Assembly (NCBI RefSeq): GCF_026810505.1
Contig: NZ_CP101750.1
Coordinates: forward strand, 3,625,254-3,689,253
Source of the DNA: Streptomyces sp. Je 1-369
GTDB taxonomy: Bacteria; Actinomycetota; Actinomycetes; Streptomycetales; Streptomycetaceae
Reading direction: 5' to 3'
DNA length: 64,000 nt
The notes under the pieces were generated by a model. It was not told the origin of the DNA and made no database searches. It saw nothing but the letters and a program-made list of their open reading frames with translations. How positions within the stretch are numbered: the first letter of the stretch is position 1; every line of letters starts with the position of its first letter. Both the position numbers and the translations under genes were made by a program. Positions 1-8,169 of this stretch are shown one piece after another.

Positions 1-1
1 G

Positions 2-568
2 CTCGGCAAGCTGACCATCAACGTCCTGAACACCTACGGCGGCTTCATGTCGATGGTCACGAGCATCAGCGGCTTCCGCGGCCAGAAGGTGCTCGGGGCG
101 CGCGGGCGGGCCGCGTACATCGCCGTGATCATGGTGGCGGGCACGGCGGTCGCGCTGCTCGGCAAGGACAGCTTCCTGTCGTCCTTCAAGGACTTCCTGC
201 TGTTCCTGCTGACGTTCTTCACGCCGTGGTCGGCCATCAACCTGGTCGACTACTACCTGATCTCCCGCGAGCGGTACGACATCCCCGCCCTCTTCGACCC
301 GCACGGCCGCTACGGCGCCTGGCGCTGGGACGCCCTGACCGTCTACGGCGTGGGCCTCCTCGCCCAGCTCCCCTTCCTGGTCACCCACTTCTACACGGGC
401 CCGCTGGTCGACCCGCTGGGCGGCGCCGACATCTCGTGGATCGTGGGGCTGGTGGTGCCCGCGGTGCTGTACTGGGCCCTGGCCAGGCGGAACCCGCCCG
501 CCCCTGGGGCTGGGCCCCGTGCGGAAAGGGGGGTTAGCCCCAGCGCCGAGAGCGCCCCGGCGTCGTAA
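2..568 (+). CDS. NCS1-type cytosine/purine permease, C-terminal part
   Basis: Only the last 188 residues lie in the window. The reading frame is already open at base 2 and ends at TAA 566-568. Hydrophobic segments alternate with short loops, and the stretch 'FLLFLLTFFTPWSAINLVDYY' style motif (about residues 60-80 of the visible part) followed by a D-P-x-G-R-Y-G-A-W-R-W segment is typical of the nucleobase:cation symporter-1 family (cytosine, purine or allantoin permeases) near its tenth to twelfth membrane helices. The tail is Pro/Ala/Ser-rich and cytoplasmic. The substrate cannot be told from this fragment. No operon partner is visible downstream. Confidence 0.8.
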   Translation, partial: LGKLTINVLNTYGGFMSMVTSISGFRGQKVLGARGRAAYIAVIMVAGTAVALLGKDSFLSSFKDFLLFLLTFFTPWSAINLVDYYLISRERYDIPALFDPHGRYGAWRWDALTVYGVGLLAQLPFLVTHFYTGPLVDPLGGADISWIVGLVVPAVLYWALARRNPPAPGAGPRAERGVSPSAESAPAS

Positions 569-579
569 CGTAAACGGCT

Positions 580-1002
580 ATGGAAGCCCGTGACGCCGAA
601 CTCAAGAAGGAACTCGACGCCACTCTGCATGCGCGCAGAGAGCTCGGCGAAGAGTACGACTCCGCCTTGGTCGACTCGTTCCTCGGGAAGATCGAGCAGC
701 GCCTGGACGGCACGATCGACCGCCGTATGCGCCGCCACCTGGCGGAACAGCAGATGGTGGTCGCCCGCGGCGCCCGCTCGCCCGCGAACGGGGTCGACTC
801 CTGGGGCGAGCGCTTCGGGTTCGGCGTCGTCTCGCTGATCCTCGCGGTCCCGCTCTCCGCGATCGCCGTGGTCAACGCGGGCCTGACCGGGCTCTTCGTG
901 TCCTGGGCGGGCATCGTGGGCGTGAACGCGGTGCACTCGTTCCGCGGCCTGTCCTTCGGCGGCCGCGGGCGCGACGACCGCAAGTCGGAGTGGGACGACT
1001 GA
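580..1002 (+). CDS. small conserved membrane protein
   Basis: A 140-residue protein of unknown function. Residues 1-60 are charged and probably helical (E/K/R-rich, possibly coiled coil), with a basic R-R-x-x-R-R patch near residue 48. Two adjacent hydrophobic segments follow at about residues 83-101 and 104-122, and the tail is charged and Gly/Arg-rich. The topology suggests a two-helix hairpin in the membrane with both ends in the cytoplasm. The gene begins 11 bases after the permease stop. There is no clear Shine-Dalgarno before the ATG, so it may be leaderless or translated by read-on from the permease. I cannot assign a role. Confidence 0.7.
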   Translation: MEARDAELKKELDATLHARRELGEEYDSALVDSFLGKIEQRLDGTIDRRMRRHLAEQQMVVARGARSPANGVDSWGERFGFGVVSLILAVPLSAIAVVNAGLTGLFVSWAGIVGVNAVHSFRGLSFGGRGRDDRKSEWDD

Positions 1003-1328
1003 GACGGTCTTCCCACCCGGCACCTCCCCGTGCAGGACGACCGCCCGCAGAGGGGCCGTCACCGCGAGGGCCCGCCGCACCCCCGGAAACCCAGGGGGCG
1101 GGACGACGGCGGTCCCCCGCGGAAGGACGTCGTACCGGGTCAGAGCCGGCCGCGCCCAGGCGTCCACGAACCCGGGAGCCGCTCCGGAGTTCCTGACGCC
1201 GACACCGACCAGCATGCCCGCACCGTGTTAAGCGGGTGCTGCGCACACATGACGTCCTCGTGCCGCTCGGTTACGAGTACGTCAGCAGTCAGCAGTCAGC
1301 AGTGAACAATCAGCAGTCAGCCGTCACG
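1003..1328. other. intergenic spacer between convergent genes, with 7-bp repeat array
   Basis: This 326-base spacer lies between the small membrane protein (+) and cbs (-). The only ordered structure I see is the heptanucleotide array at 1281-1322, listed separately. GC-rich open frames cross it on both strands but show no start signal or protein-like composition. Confidence 0.6.
1281..1322. repeat. six tandem 7-bp units abutting the cbs stop codon
   Basis: The units read GTCAGCA three times, then GTGAACA, ATCAGCA and GTCAGCC. They are followed by one more degenerate unit that runs into the cbs stop (TGA, complement of 1329-1331). On the cbs coding strand most units contain TGA. Because the period is 7, these stops fall in all three frames (complement stops start at 1319, 1312, 1298, 1291 and 1284). 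Confidence 0.85.
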
Positions 1329-2720
1329 TCACTGCGACTGCTGCTCCGCCAGGAACGCCAGCAGGTCCTGACGGCTCACCACACCCGTCGGCTTCCCCTC
1401 GACCAGCACGATCGCCGCGTCGGCGCCACCGAGCACCGACATCAGGTCGGCGACAGGCTCACCGGAGCCGACCTGCGGCAGCGGGTCTGACATGTGCTTC
1501 TCCAGCGGATCGGAGAGCGAGGCACGCTGCGCGAACAACGCGTCGAGGAGCTCGCGCTCGACCACCGACCCGATGACCTCCGCCGCCATGACGTCAGGGT
1601 GCCCCGCGCCCGGCTTCACGATCGGCATCTGCGAGACCCCGTACTCCCGCAGAACCTCGATCGCCTCCCCCACCGTCTCCTCGGGGTGCATGTGGACGAG
1701 CGAGGGCAGCTCGCCGCCCTCCTTGCGGCTCAGCACGTCGGCCACGCGCGGCTGGTCCCCGGCCTCCTCCAGGAAGCCGTAGTCGTTCATCCACTCGTCG
1801 CTGAAGATCTTGCTCATGTAGCCGCGCCCGCTGTCGGGCAGCAGAACAACCACCACATCCTCCGGACCGAGCCGCTCCGCGACCCGCAGCGCCGCCACGA
1901 CGGCCATGCCGCAGGACCCGCCGACGAGGAGCCCCTCCTCCTTGGCGAGCCGCCGCGTCATCTGGAAGGAGTCCTTGTCGGACACGGCGATGATCTCGTC
2001 GGTGACGTTACGGTCGTACGCCGTAGGCCAGAAGTCCTCGCCCACGCCCTCGACGAGGTAGGGCCGTCCGGACCCGCCGGAGTACACGGACCCCTCGGGG
2101 TCGGCGCCGACGACGGTGACGGAGCCCTTGGAGATCTCCTTCAGATACCCACCGGTCCCGGAGATCGTGCCACCCGTCCCGATGCCCGTCACGAAGTGGG
2201 TGATCTTCCCCTCCGTCTGCTCCCAGAGCTCGGGGCCGGTGGAGTGGTAGTGCGAAAGGGGGTTGTTCGGGTTGCTGTACTGGTCGGGCTTCCAGGCACC
2301 GAGCGTCTCGCGGACGAGCCGGTCGGAGACGTTGTAGTACGAATCCGGGTGCTCGGGGTCGACGGCGGTCGGGCAGACCACCACATCGGCGCCGTACGCG
2401 CGCAGCACGTTGATCTTGTCGAGGGACACCTTGTCCGGGCAGACGAAGATGCACTTGTAGCCCTTCTGCTGGGCCACGATGGCGAGGCCGACCCCGGTGT
2501 TGCCGGAGGTGGGCTCGACGATGGTGCCGCCGGGCTTCAGCTCCCCGCTCTGCTCGGCCGCCTCGATCATGCGCAGCGCGATGCGGTCCTTCACGGAACC
2601 GCCGGGGTTGAAGTACTCGACCTTGGCCAGGACGGTCGCCTGGATGCCCGCGGTCACGTTGTTGAGCCTCACGAGCGGGGTGTTGCCGACGAGGCTGATC
2701 ATCGAGTCGTGGAATTGCAC
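1329..2720 (-). CDS. cbs: cystathionine beta-synthase
   Basis: A PLP enzyme that condenses serine (or O-acetylserine) with homocysteine or sulfide in transsulfuration/cysteine metabolism; cytosolic. The 463 residues match bacterial CBS length. The cofactor lysine is in 'GGSVKDRIA' (K44), the substrate loop is 'PTSGNTG' and the PLP-phosphate loop is 'GTGGTISGTGG'. The fold-type II core ends near residue 320, followed by two regulatory CBS (Bateman) domains at about 340-395 and 405-460. The enzyme could act as an O-acetylserine sulfhydrylase, but the paired CBS domains favour CBS. The ATG has no upstream alternative; the promoter lies in the 114-base divergent gap before the GDSL gene. Confidence 0.93.
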   Translation of the reverse strand: MQFHDSMISLVGNTPLVRLNNVTAGIQATVLAKVEYFNPGGSVKDRIALRMIEAAEQSGELKPGGTIVEPTSGNTGVGLAIVAQQKGYKCIFVCPDKVSLDKINVLRAYGADVVVCPTAVDPEHPDSYYNVSDRLVRETLGAWKPDQYSNPNNPLSHYHSTGPELWEQTEGKITHFVTGIGTGGTISGTGGYLKEISKGSVTVVGADPEGSVYSGGSGRPYLVEGVGEDFWPTAYDRNVTDEIIAVSDKDSFQMTRRLAKEEGLLVGGSCGMAVVAALRVAERLGPEDVVVVLLPDSGRGYMSKIFSDEWMNDYGFLEEAGDQPRVADVLSRKEGGELPSLVHMHPEETVGEAIEVLREYGVSQMPIVKPGAGHPDVMAAEVIGSVVERELLDALFAQRASLSDPLEKHMSDPLPQVGSGEPVADLMSVLGGADAAIVLVEGKPTGVVSRQDLLAFLAEQQSQ

Positions 2721-2882
2721 CGTTGTCTCCGGGCTGCGATGTAGTGCGACGAATTGGTGCGGTCAGCCTAGAGCCTCCTCATCCGTTCACCTCCGCTTGC
2801 GATTGGCCGACCGTGCTTACGGGGCAATGAGTGGATGTGCGGCCGTACGAAGCGGTACGGCACGAGGAGGTGGCTGCAGGGC

Positions 2883-3902
2883 ATGTCGAGGGCGAGGGTG
2901 GCGCGGCGGATCGCCGCGGGCGCGGCGTACGGCGGCGGAGGCATCGGGCTGCTCGGGGCCGCCACGGTGGGCGTGGTGCTCGCCGAGGTGCAGCTCGCGA
3001 AGCGGACGGTGGGCAACGGGCACGTGGATCCGCCACGGGCCGACGGGCGCTACGGCGGGGCGTTCGCCGCGGAGGCCGCGCGGCCCACGCACGCCGAACC
3101 CGTGAGGTTCGCGATGCTCGGGGACTCCACGGCGGCGGGCCAGGGCGTGCACCGGGCCAAACAGACCCCGGCGGCACTGCTCGCCTCCGGTCTCGCCGCG
3201 GTCGCCGAGCGCCCCGTCGACCTGCGGAACGTGGCGCTGCCGGGCGCCCAGTCGGACGACCTGGACCGCCAGGTGACACTGATCCTTTCGGACCCCTCCT
3301 GGGTGCCGGACGTCTGCGTCATCATGATCGGCGCGAACGACGTGACGCACCGGATGCCGATGACGCGATCGGTACGCCACCTCTCCTCCGCGGTACGCAG
3401 GCTCCGTACGGCCGGTTCGGAGGTGGTGGTCGGCACGTGTCCCGACCTGGGCACGGTCGAGAACGTCTACCAGCCGCTGCGGTGGCTGGCCCGCCGCGTC
3501 TCACGGCAGCTGGCCGCGGCGCAGACGATCGGGGCGGTGGAGCAGGGCGGCCGGACGGTCTCGCTCGGCGACCTCCTGGGCCCCGAGTTCGCGGCACACC
3601 CCCGGGAACTGTTCGGCCCCGACCGCTACCACCCCTCCGCGGAGGGGTACGCGACGGCGGCGATGGCAGTACTCCCCACGTTGTGCGCGGCGCTGGGCCT
3701 ATGGCCGGAGGAGGACCGCCCGGACGTCTCGCGCCGCGAGGGCTTCCTGCCGGTCGCGCGAGCAGCGGCCCAAGCAGCCTCGGAGGGCGGCACGGAGGTC
3801 ACGGCAGCGATGCCGACGGGCCCCCGCGGCCCGTGGGCCCTCCTCAAACGCCGACGCCGCCGCCGCATCCACACCCCCGATCCGTCCCCGCTCCCCCACT
3901 GA
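2883..3902 (+). CDS. SGNH/GDSL-family esterase, probably membrane anchored
   Basis: A 339-residue serine hydrolase. Block I is 'MLGDSTAAGQG' (catalytic Ser about residue 82), block III is 'MIGANDV' (Gly/Asn oxyanion residues) and block V is 'DRYHPS' (Asp-His). The N terminus has a basic stretch and one hydrophobic helix (about residues 18-36), so the domain is probably exported and anchored. The C-terminal 40 residues are basic and low complexity. An in-frame ATG at 2835 would add 16 residues. I chose 2883 because GAGGAGG lies upstream and the encoded N terminus looks like a signal-anchor. The substrate is unknown; family members de-esterify lipids or sugars. Confidence 0.85.
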   Translation: MSRARVARRIAAGAAYGGGGIGLLGAATVGVVLAEVQLAKRTVGNGHVDPPRADGRYGGAFAAEAARPTHAEPVRFAMLGDSTAAGQGVHRAKQTPAALLASGLAAVAERPVDLRNVALPGAQSDDLDRQVTLILSDPSWVPDVCVIMIGANDVTHRMPMTRSVRHLSSAVRRLRTAGSEVVVGTCPDLGTVENVYQPLRWLARRVSRQLAAAQTIGAVEQGGRTVSLGDLLGPEFAAHPRELFGPDRYHPSAEGYATAAMAVLPTLCAALGLWPEEDRPDVSRREGFLPVARAAAQAASEGGTEVTAAMPTGPRGPWALLKRRRRRRIHTPDPSPLPH

Positions 3903-4239
3903 CTTCACGCCCCGGGCAGGAGCGGCGGAAATGGCGTGTCCGATACGGCGGGCCGCCTTGCCCCCAACGAACCGACCTGCGCAGCAAGACAACAGATGGG
4001 CACCCTGCCCTACCCCCATAACCCAACCCATGCCCGAATTTGCTCTATGGGACGGTCACCCACTTCCCGCCCCATAGCGGTGAGCGACACATACGAGCCA
4101 AGAGTGATCAAACGCGGTCCAGACTCTGCCGATATACACCTGTCTGCCCCCTTGCCCGCCGTCAAAGCGGCTGGTGCCCCCCACCTCACCTGGATAGCTT
4201 GGTTCACTCCAGAGAACCCCGCCCCCAGGAGCCGAAACC
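3903..4239. other. intergenic region before the secreted-effector locus
   Basis: 337 bases with no convincing gene. It holds an inverted repeat, CTATGGG at 4045-4051 against CCCATAG at 4071-4077, that could be a terminator for the esterase gene or an operator. The stretch is less GC-rich than its neighbours (for example 4040-4150). That fits promoter DNA for the lipoprotein at 4240, and it marks the left edge of the accessory locus. Confidence 0.5.
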
Positions 4240-4713
4240 GTGAACCGCCGCCCCACCCTGCTCGCAGCGGCCGCCATGGCCACTGCCGCGGTCCTCTCGC
4301 TCTCGGCGTGCGGAGGGAGCGACGGCGACTCCAAGGACAGGATCGCGGGCGCCGACTCGGACGCGAGTGACAAGAAGAAGGAGTCACCGTCCCCGAAGAC
4401 ATCGGAGGACGACGGGATCGACCGCCCGGAGATCAAGCTGCCCGAGGTCGTGGAGAACGTCTTCGAGGGGGGCGAGACCGGGGACCCGAAGAAGGACGCG
4501 GTGCTCGCCGACAACGCGCGTCGGCTCGACGCGATCGACGAAGCGGTCACGGTCGACGCGAAGACGCACCCGGCACTGAAGTTCTACTCCTCCGGCGAAG
4601 CCCTGCTCACGGCAGCTGACTACATCCAGGGCTTCCGCAAGGAGGGCAAGAGCTTCGTCGGGACCACCCGCTACTACGACCGCCGGGTCACCTTCCTCAA
4701 GGACGACGGGTGA
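4240..4713 (+). CDS. lipoprotein, first gene of a type VII-associated locus
   Basis: A 157-residue protein that starts GTG and has a lipoprotein signal ending in the lipobox 'LSACG' (Cys about residue 24). A Ser/Lys/Asp-rich linker follows (about 30-65), then a small folded part containing 'YYDRRVTFLKDDG'. Streptomyces lipoproteins of this kind usually continue for another 40-60 residues after that motif, but here TGA comes at once. Protein-like coding continues in another frame (see 4712-5024). I infer that the C terminus was lost by a frameshift or deletion. The protein probably sits on the outer face of the membrane. Confidence 0.7.
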   Translation: MNRRPTLLAAAAMATAAVLSLSACGGSDGDSKDRIAGADSDASDKKKESPSPKTSEDDGIDRPEIKLPEVVENVFEGGETGDPKKDAVLADNARRLDAIDEAVTVDAKTHPALKFYSSGEALLTAADYIQGFRKEGKSFVGTTRYYDRRVTFLKDDG

Positions 4714-5024
4714 GCGGAAAGAGGCGCAGCAGACCACGGCCACGCGCCAGGACAAAAACCTCGGCGTACACACGCAGGTCCGGACGACGGTCGAGGGCAG
4801 TCCGGGCAACCCGGGGAGCCCCAAGTCCGCGAGGACCGGCACGCTCACCCCCGCCAACAGCAACTGGGATCCACCCGCTTGCTGGTACGAACCGGCGTAC
4901 TCCCCGAAGGGGATCCAGGCCACGGTCAAGGCGATCCGGCAGATCGGCGTACTCAAGATCGGTGACTTCTTCCGCAGACACCCAGGACGTAGTCGTACAC
5001 GAGATCCAGTCAGTCGCCCGCTGA
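4712..5024 (+). pseudogene. decayed secreted-protein coding region (frame-switched remnant)
   Basis: Directly after the lipoprotein stop, the frame beginning at 4712 reads as a normal protein: 'RTTVEGSPGNPG', then 'NWDPPACWYEPAYSPKG', then a helix ending about 4975. The N-W-x-P-P-x-C-W-Y-E-P block is one I associate with secreted proteins encoded beside WXG100 genes in Streptomyces. There is no start codon in this frame. It then loses sense, while another frame ends plausibly at TGA 5022-5024 with 'DTQDVVVHEIQSVAR'. A deletion that fused the lipoprotein to its neighbour, plus a later frameshift, explains this best. Sequencing error is the alternative. Confidence 0.6.
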
Positions 5025-5065
5025 CCGCAAACCACATACCGCAGACCGCAGACCGCAGACCACGA
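5024..5065. repeat. six tandem 7-bp units abutting a stop codon
   Basis: The units are ACCGCAA, ACCACAT, ACCGCAG three times, and ACCACGA. The array begins at the last base of the TGA that ends the decayed coding region (5022-5024) and stops 26 bases before the next gene. It has the same period and placement as the arrays at 1281 and 12936. Confidence 0.85.
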
Positions 5066-5090
5066 CCAAACAGGGAACCCGGACACCGAC

Positions 5091-5393
5091 ATGAGCGACC
5101 TTCGCCTCGACGGAACGGTCTTCGAGAACCTCAAGAAGACCTTCTCCTCGGTCAGCGACCGCATGGACGCCGCACGCAGAACCCTCAAGAACACCGACGG
5201 CTCGGTCGTCGGGGCCGAGAAACTCATCGAGGACGTGCACGAGTTCGCCGACGAGTGGGGCTACGGCGTCAAGCAGCTCGGCAAGCACACGCAGGGCGCC
5301 GTCAAGATGATCAACAAGATCGACGAGGAGTTCAGCAAACTGGACCAGGCCCTCGCCGAGTCCCTCAAGTCCGCCAAGAAGAAGAGCAAGTAG
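5091..5393 (+). CDS. WXG100-like helical protein
   Basis: A 100-residue all-helical protein, the normal size for WXG100/ESAT-6 family members that leave the cell through type VII (Esx) machinery. A W-G-Y-G near residue 56 sits where the hairpin turn W-x-G is expected. Charged amphipathic helices flank it, and the tail is Lys-rich ('KSAKKKSK'). There is no signal peptide, as expected for the family. It sits 1 base before the effector-like gene, with no gap for a separate promoter, so the two are probably co-expressed and may pair as export partners. The assignment rests on size, helices, turn motif and context. I see no conserved export tail of the form Y-x-x-x-D/E. Confidence 0.6.
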   Translation: MSDLRLDGTVFENLKKTFSSVSDRMDAARRTLKNTDGSVVGAEKLIEDVHEFADEWGYGVKQLGKHTQGAVKMINKIDEEFSKLDQALAESLKSAKKKSK

Positions 5394-5394
5394 C

Positions 5395-6585
5395 GTGACC
5401 GGCACCAAGCGCCCCGCGCTCCCGAACATAGGCTGGGACCCCACACCCGGCAACGTCGAGGACACCCGCGACCTGGCGAAGAAACTCGGTGGGCTGGCTT
5501 CGGAGCTCGGCGCCGCGGTCCGAGACCTGGAACGCATCGAATGCGGCGCCTGGAAGGGCAAGGCGGCGCTCGCGTTCACCGAGTACATCGGCGAGGACGT
5601 CACCCCGCTCATCCGCAAGAGCCACGAATCCTTCGACAAGGCGTCGCGCGCGCTGTACCGGTGGGCCAAGGAACTCAAGGAGTTCCAGGACGAGACCGAC
5701 CGCCTCGAGAAGAAGGCCGGGGAAAAACTCGACGCCCGCTCGGAGGCGAAGCCCGACAGCAAGGAGAGCGGGAAGGCTTCGGGAGACGTCGACGGGGTCA
5801 TCGCCCAGGTCCACGACCTGGAGGACCGCTACGCCAAGGCGGCCGGGGCGATCAGCAAGGAACTCGACAAGGCAGGCGACATCGCCCCGGACGAGCCGGG
5901 CTTCTGGGACAAGCTCACCAAGGGCGTCGCGGACGCGTGGAAGACCGCAGGCGAGTGGATCAAGGATCACGCCGAACTGATCAAGATGATCGGCGATGCA
6001 TTGAGCCTGATCAGTAGCGCCCTGGGCATCCTCGCCATTATCACGGCCCCCTTCGAGCCGATCGGTGCGATCTTCGCAGCCGCCTCTATGGTGACTAGTG
6101 GAGCGGCATTACTTACGCATCTGACCGCCAAAGCAGCAGGCGCAGAGGTGAGTTGGGTTGAGATCGGGTTTGACGCCTTCGGTGTGCTTCCAGGGGTCAA
6201 GGGCCTGCTGGGCACGGCAAAGGTCGCTAAGGGCACGAGTGCTACGGCTCGTGCCGCAAAGCTCGGAGCCGGCTATGAGGCAGGAATGAAGAGCAGCAAG
6301 CTGCTCCAGCTCTTCGGAAAGGGGAAGCCAGCTCCCGTGGTCCAACTCGCCGAAGGCGGCAGCCGTACGCGGCTCGCGGTGGAGAGCGGCCTACAGAACT
6401 TTCGTGGCGGTCAGCTGGTCGGCACCAAATCGATCAACGCGCTGGGAAGCAGGTTGCCGTTCGTCAAGAGCGACGAGCTCATCTCGCCCATGGGCCAGGG
6501 TGGGCGGGCCTTTGACGCCGCCATCAAGACAGCCTTGACCGGATACAAAGGCCACACCATCGCGAACCGAGATTACGGAAGCTGA
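5395..6585 (+). CDS. type VII-type effector-like protein with a TTA codon
   Basis: A 396-residue protein starting GTG, 1 base after the WXG100-like gene. Residues 1-110 are helical with a W-x-G turn ('GAWKGKAA', about 55) and resemble the N-terminal export domain of WXG-fused toxins. A Lys/Glu linker follows (100-150), then 'PGFWDKLTKGVADAW' (about 165-180) and a hydrophobic Ala/Gly/Ile-rich stretch (about 200-245). The last 100 residues match no toxin family I know. The C terminus ('HTIANRDYGS') looks abrupt, so the effector domain may be short, new or truncated. TTA, read by bldA, encodes a Leu at bases 6109-6111. Base composition is less GC-rich after about 6000. Confidence 0.65.
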   Translation: MTGTKRPALPNIGWDPTPGNVEDTRDLAKKLGGLASELGAAVRDLERIECGAWKGKAALAFTEYIGEDVTPLIRKSHESFDKASRALYRWAKELKEFQDETDRLEKKAGEKLDARSEAKPDSKESGKASGDVDGVIAQVHDLEDRYAKAAGAISKELDKAGDIAPDEPGFWDKLTKGVADAWKTAGEWIKDHAELIKMIGDALSLISSALGILAIITAPFEPIGAIFAAASMVTSGAALLTHLTAKAAGAEVSWVEIGFDAFGVLPGVKGLLGTAKVAKGTSATARAAKLGAGYEAGMKSSKLLQLFGKGKPAPVVQLAEGGSRTRLAVESGLQNFRGGQLVGTKSINALGSRLPFVKSDELISPMGQGGRAFDAAIKTALTGYKGHTIANRDYGS

Positions 6586-6594
6586 GGGCGCCGC

Positions 6595-7272
6595 ATGGAC
6601 AGCCCAACACCTACGAGTAGTAGCGCGGTAGCCCACCCCTCGCCGGTCGTAGCGGGGGCCACTCTGCCGCCCATGAACTTCCGCTGCCCCGAGGGCATGC
6701 ACACAATCGAGGTTTCGCTGGACGCCCCCGCACGTGCCCACGCCGCACACCAGCTGGTCAGAGACATCTATCCCAACGGTGAGCCCTCTCTCTGCAACAT
6801 TATGGGCGCCCTGTACAGCGCGACGGCCGACGAAATGCTGACGGGCGGCGTCAGCTTCTTCGGTATTGGGCTGTACGACATCGAGAACCACGGCGGTGTC
6901 GCGCACTGTTCACTGACCATGGCGGTCTTCGAGTCCGGGGAAGCCGATCAGGAGACAGTCGCCCAGGGCATTCTGGTGACCCTCCAGTCCGACCCGCTAC
7001 GGGAGGTGACCTGGATCGACCTGCCGTGCGGTCCTGCGGTGTCGGCGATCTCCTTCCGCAAGCTCCTCGTCGACGGTCAGTACACGAAGAGTGGCCAGGA
7101 CGAGGAACTGGTCATGGGCCAGATCCAGGTCCATATTCCGTTCGCGACCGGCCCGTACACGGCGGTCTTCACGCTGGACACGGCTTCGATGGAACAGTGG
7201 GACGAGTTCAGCAGTGCCATGGCGGGCATTGTCGGATCGGTCGATTTCCCTGATGGAGAGATGGCGCACTGA
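6595..7272 (+). CDS. partner protein of the effector locus (unknown function)
   Basis: 225 residues, starting 9 bases after the effector-like gene. No signal peptide or membrane helix is visible. The C-terminal part ('TAVFTLDTASMEQWDEF', then 'VGSVDF') resembles the end of Mog1/PsbP-like alpha-beta proteins, often seen as chaperone or immunity-like partners. I offer that only as a structural guess. Its stop overlaps the next ATG by one base (TGATG at 7270-7274), so both are probably translated from one message. Possible roles are immunity protein, secretion chaperone or structural partner. Confidence 0.6.
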   Translation: MDSPTPTSSSAVAHPSPVVAGATLPPMNFRCPEGMHTIEVSLDAPARAHAAHQLVRDIYPNGEPSLCNIMGALYSATADEMLTGGVSFFGIGLYDIENHGGVAHCSLTMAVFESGEADQETVAQGILVTLQSDPLREVTWIDLPCGPAVSAISFRKLLVDGQYTKSGQDEELVMGQIQVHIPFATGPYTAVFTLDTASMEQWDEFSSAMAGIVGSVDFPDGEMAH

Positions 7273-8156
7273 TGGATTGGCTCACCGACCCCGAAGAAGA
7301 CGTCCTCATCCATTCCGCAGCCACCTTCGCCACCGGCATGGCCCCCGCCGTCTCCGGACAACGTTGGTTTCGCGACACCGGTCGCAACGACATGCAAGGG
7401 GAGTTGGTGAGCGCGGGCTGGCCGCCCGGCCCGGACAACACACCACGCACCGCCGGGAACAAGGCCTCCCGTCGCGTCGGTGGCGCCCTGGCCTCCGCCC
7501 TCGCCCTGGTCACGAGCCTCGTCCTCAACGAGAACAACGTCGGCTCCGGCGACGACAAACCCGAGGATCCGGAGAACGAGGTCGACGATTTCCCCGTCAT
7601 GTGGGCCGCTCCCGGCACCCTCGCGCGCACCCTGCCGTGGCAACTGGACCCTGCACGCCGGCCGAAGAGCTACATCACGGACTTGGTCATCACCAATCAC
7701 CGCCTTCTCTTCGTCGGTTCCGAGCTCGGACTGCTGGAACACGCCGACGTACTCTGCGAGCTACCGCTCGACGCCCTCGCCGAAGCCCGTCACATGCAGT
7801 TCAGCAAACTCGAAGCGGATGTCCGGCTCACCTTCGCGGACCGGTCCTGGGTGCGGCTCTTCACCGGCGCCCGCAACAGCGCCGAACGCCTTGAGCAGAT
7901 GCACAGCGGAACGGTGCGCATGCTGTCGGCGAACGCGCTCACCGAGGGTCAGCAGCGGGAAGCGGCGCGCTTCTGTACCGGGAAGCCGAAGACGTCGTAC
8001 CCCCCGACGTACGCCATGCTGCCGAGCGGCACTGTCCTGATGGAGGTTCGCTCGCCGTCCAAGTTCACGGCAGGCTGCTTCGACGTGGCCGTCAACTTGA
8101 TGGACGAGACGGGCGGACGTACCGGGCCCCAGCCGGGGGATCCCTCCGTCCCGTAG
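7272..8156 (+). CDS. protein with a PH/GRAM-like segment, last gene of effector operon
   Basis: 294 residues, translationally coupled to the preceding gene. A hydrophobic Ala/Leu/Val stretch lies at about residues 70-87. The middle contains 'YITDLVITNHRLLFVG' (about 137-152), the strand pattern of bacterial PH-like (GRAM/YokE-like) domains, followed by further beta strands to about residue 205. The last 50 residues are Pro/Gly-rich. Such proteins commonly bind membranes or lipids at the inner leaflet. The function is unknown; by position it may assist export or protect the producer. The gene ends 13 bases before the convergent ATPase gene. Confidence 0.6.
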   Translation: MDWLTDPEEDVLIHSAATFATGMAPAVSGQRWFRDTGRNDMQGELVSAGWPPGPDNTPRTAGNKASRRVGGALASALALVTSLVLNENNVGSGDDKPEDPENEVDDFPVMWAAPGTLARTLPWQLDPARRPKSYITDLVITNHRLLFVGSELGLLEHADVLCELPLDALAEARHMQFSKLEADVRLTFADRSWVRLFTGARNSAERLEQMHSGTVRMLSANALTEGQQREAARFCTGKPKTSYPPTYAMLPSGTVLMEVRSPSKFTAGCFDVAVNLMDETGGRTGPQPGDPSVP

Positions 8157-8169
8157 CTCGCCGAGTCCT

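Noticed and set aside
990..1305. Short Arg/Pro-rich frames after the small membrane protein
   Set aside because: No ribosome site and GC-shadow composition. The area is better described as a spacer with a 7-bp array.
4384..5037. Minus-strand 217-codon frame opposite the lipoprotein
   Set aside because: It shadows the lipoprotein and its remnant and has no start signal or domain.
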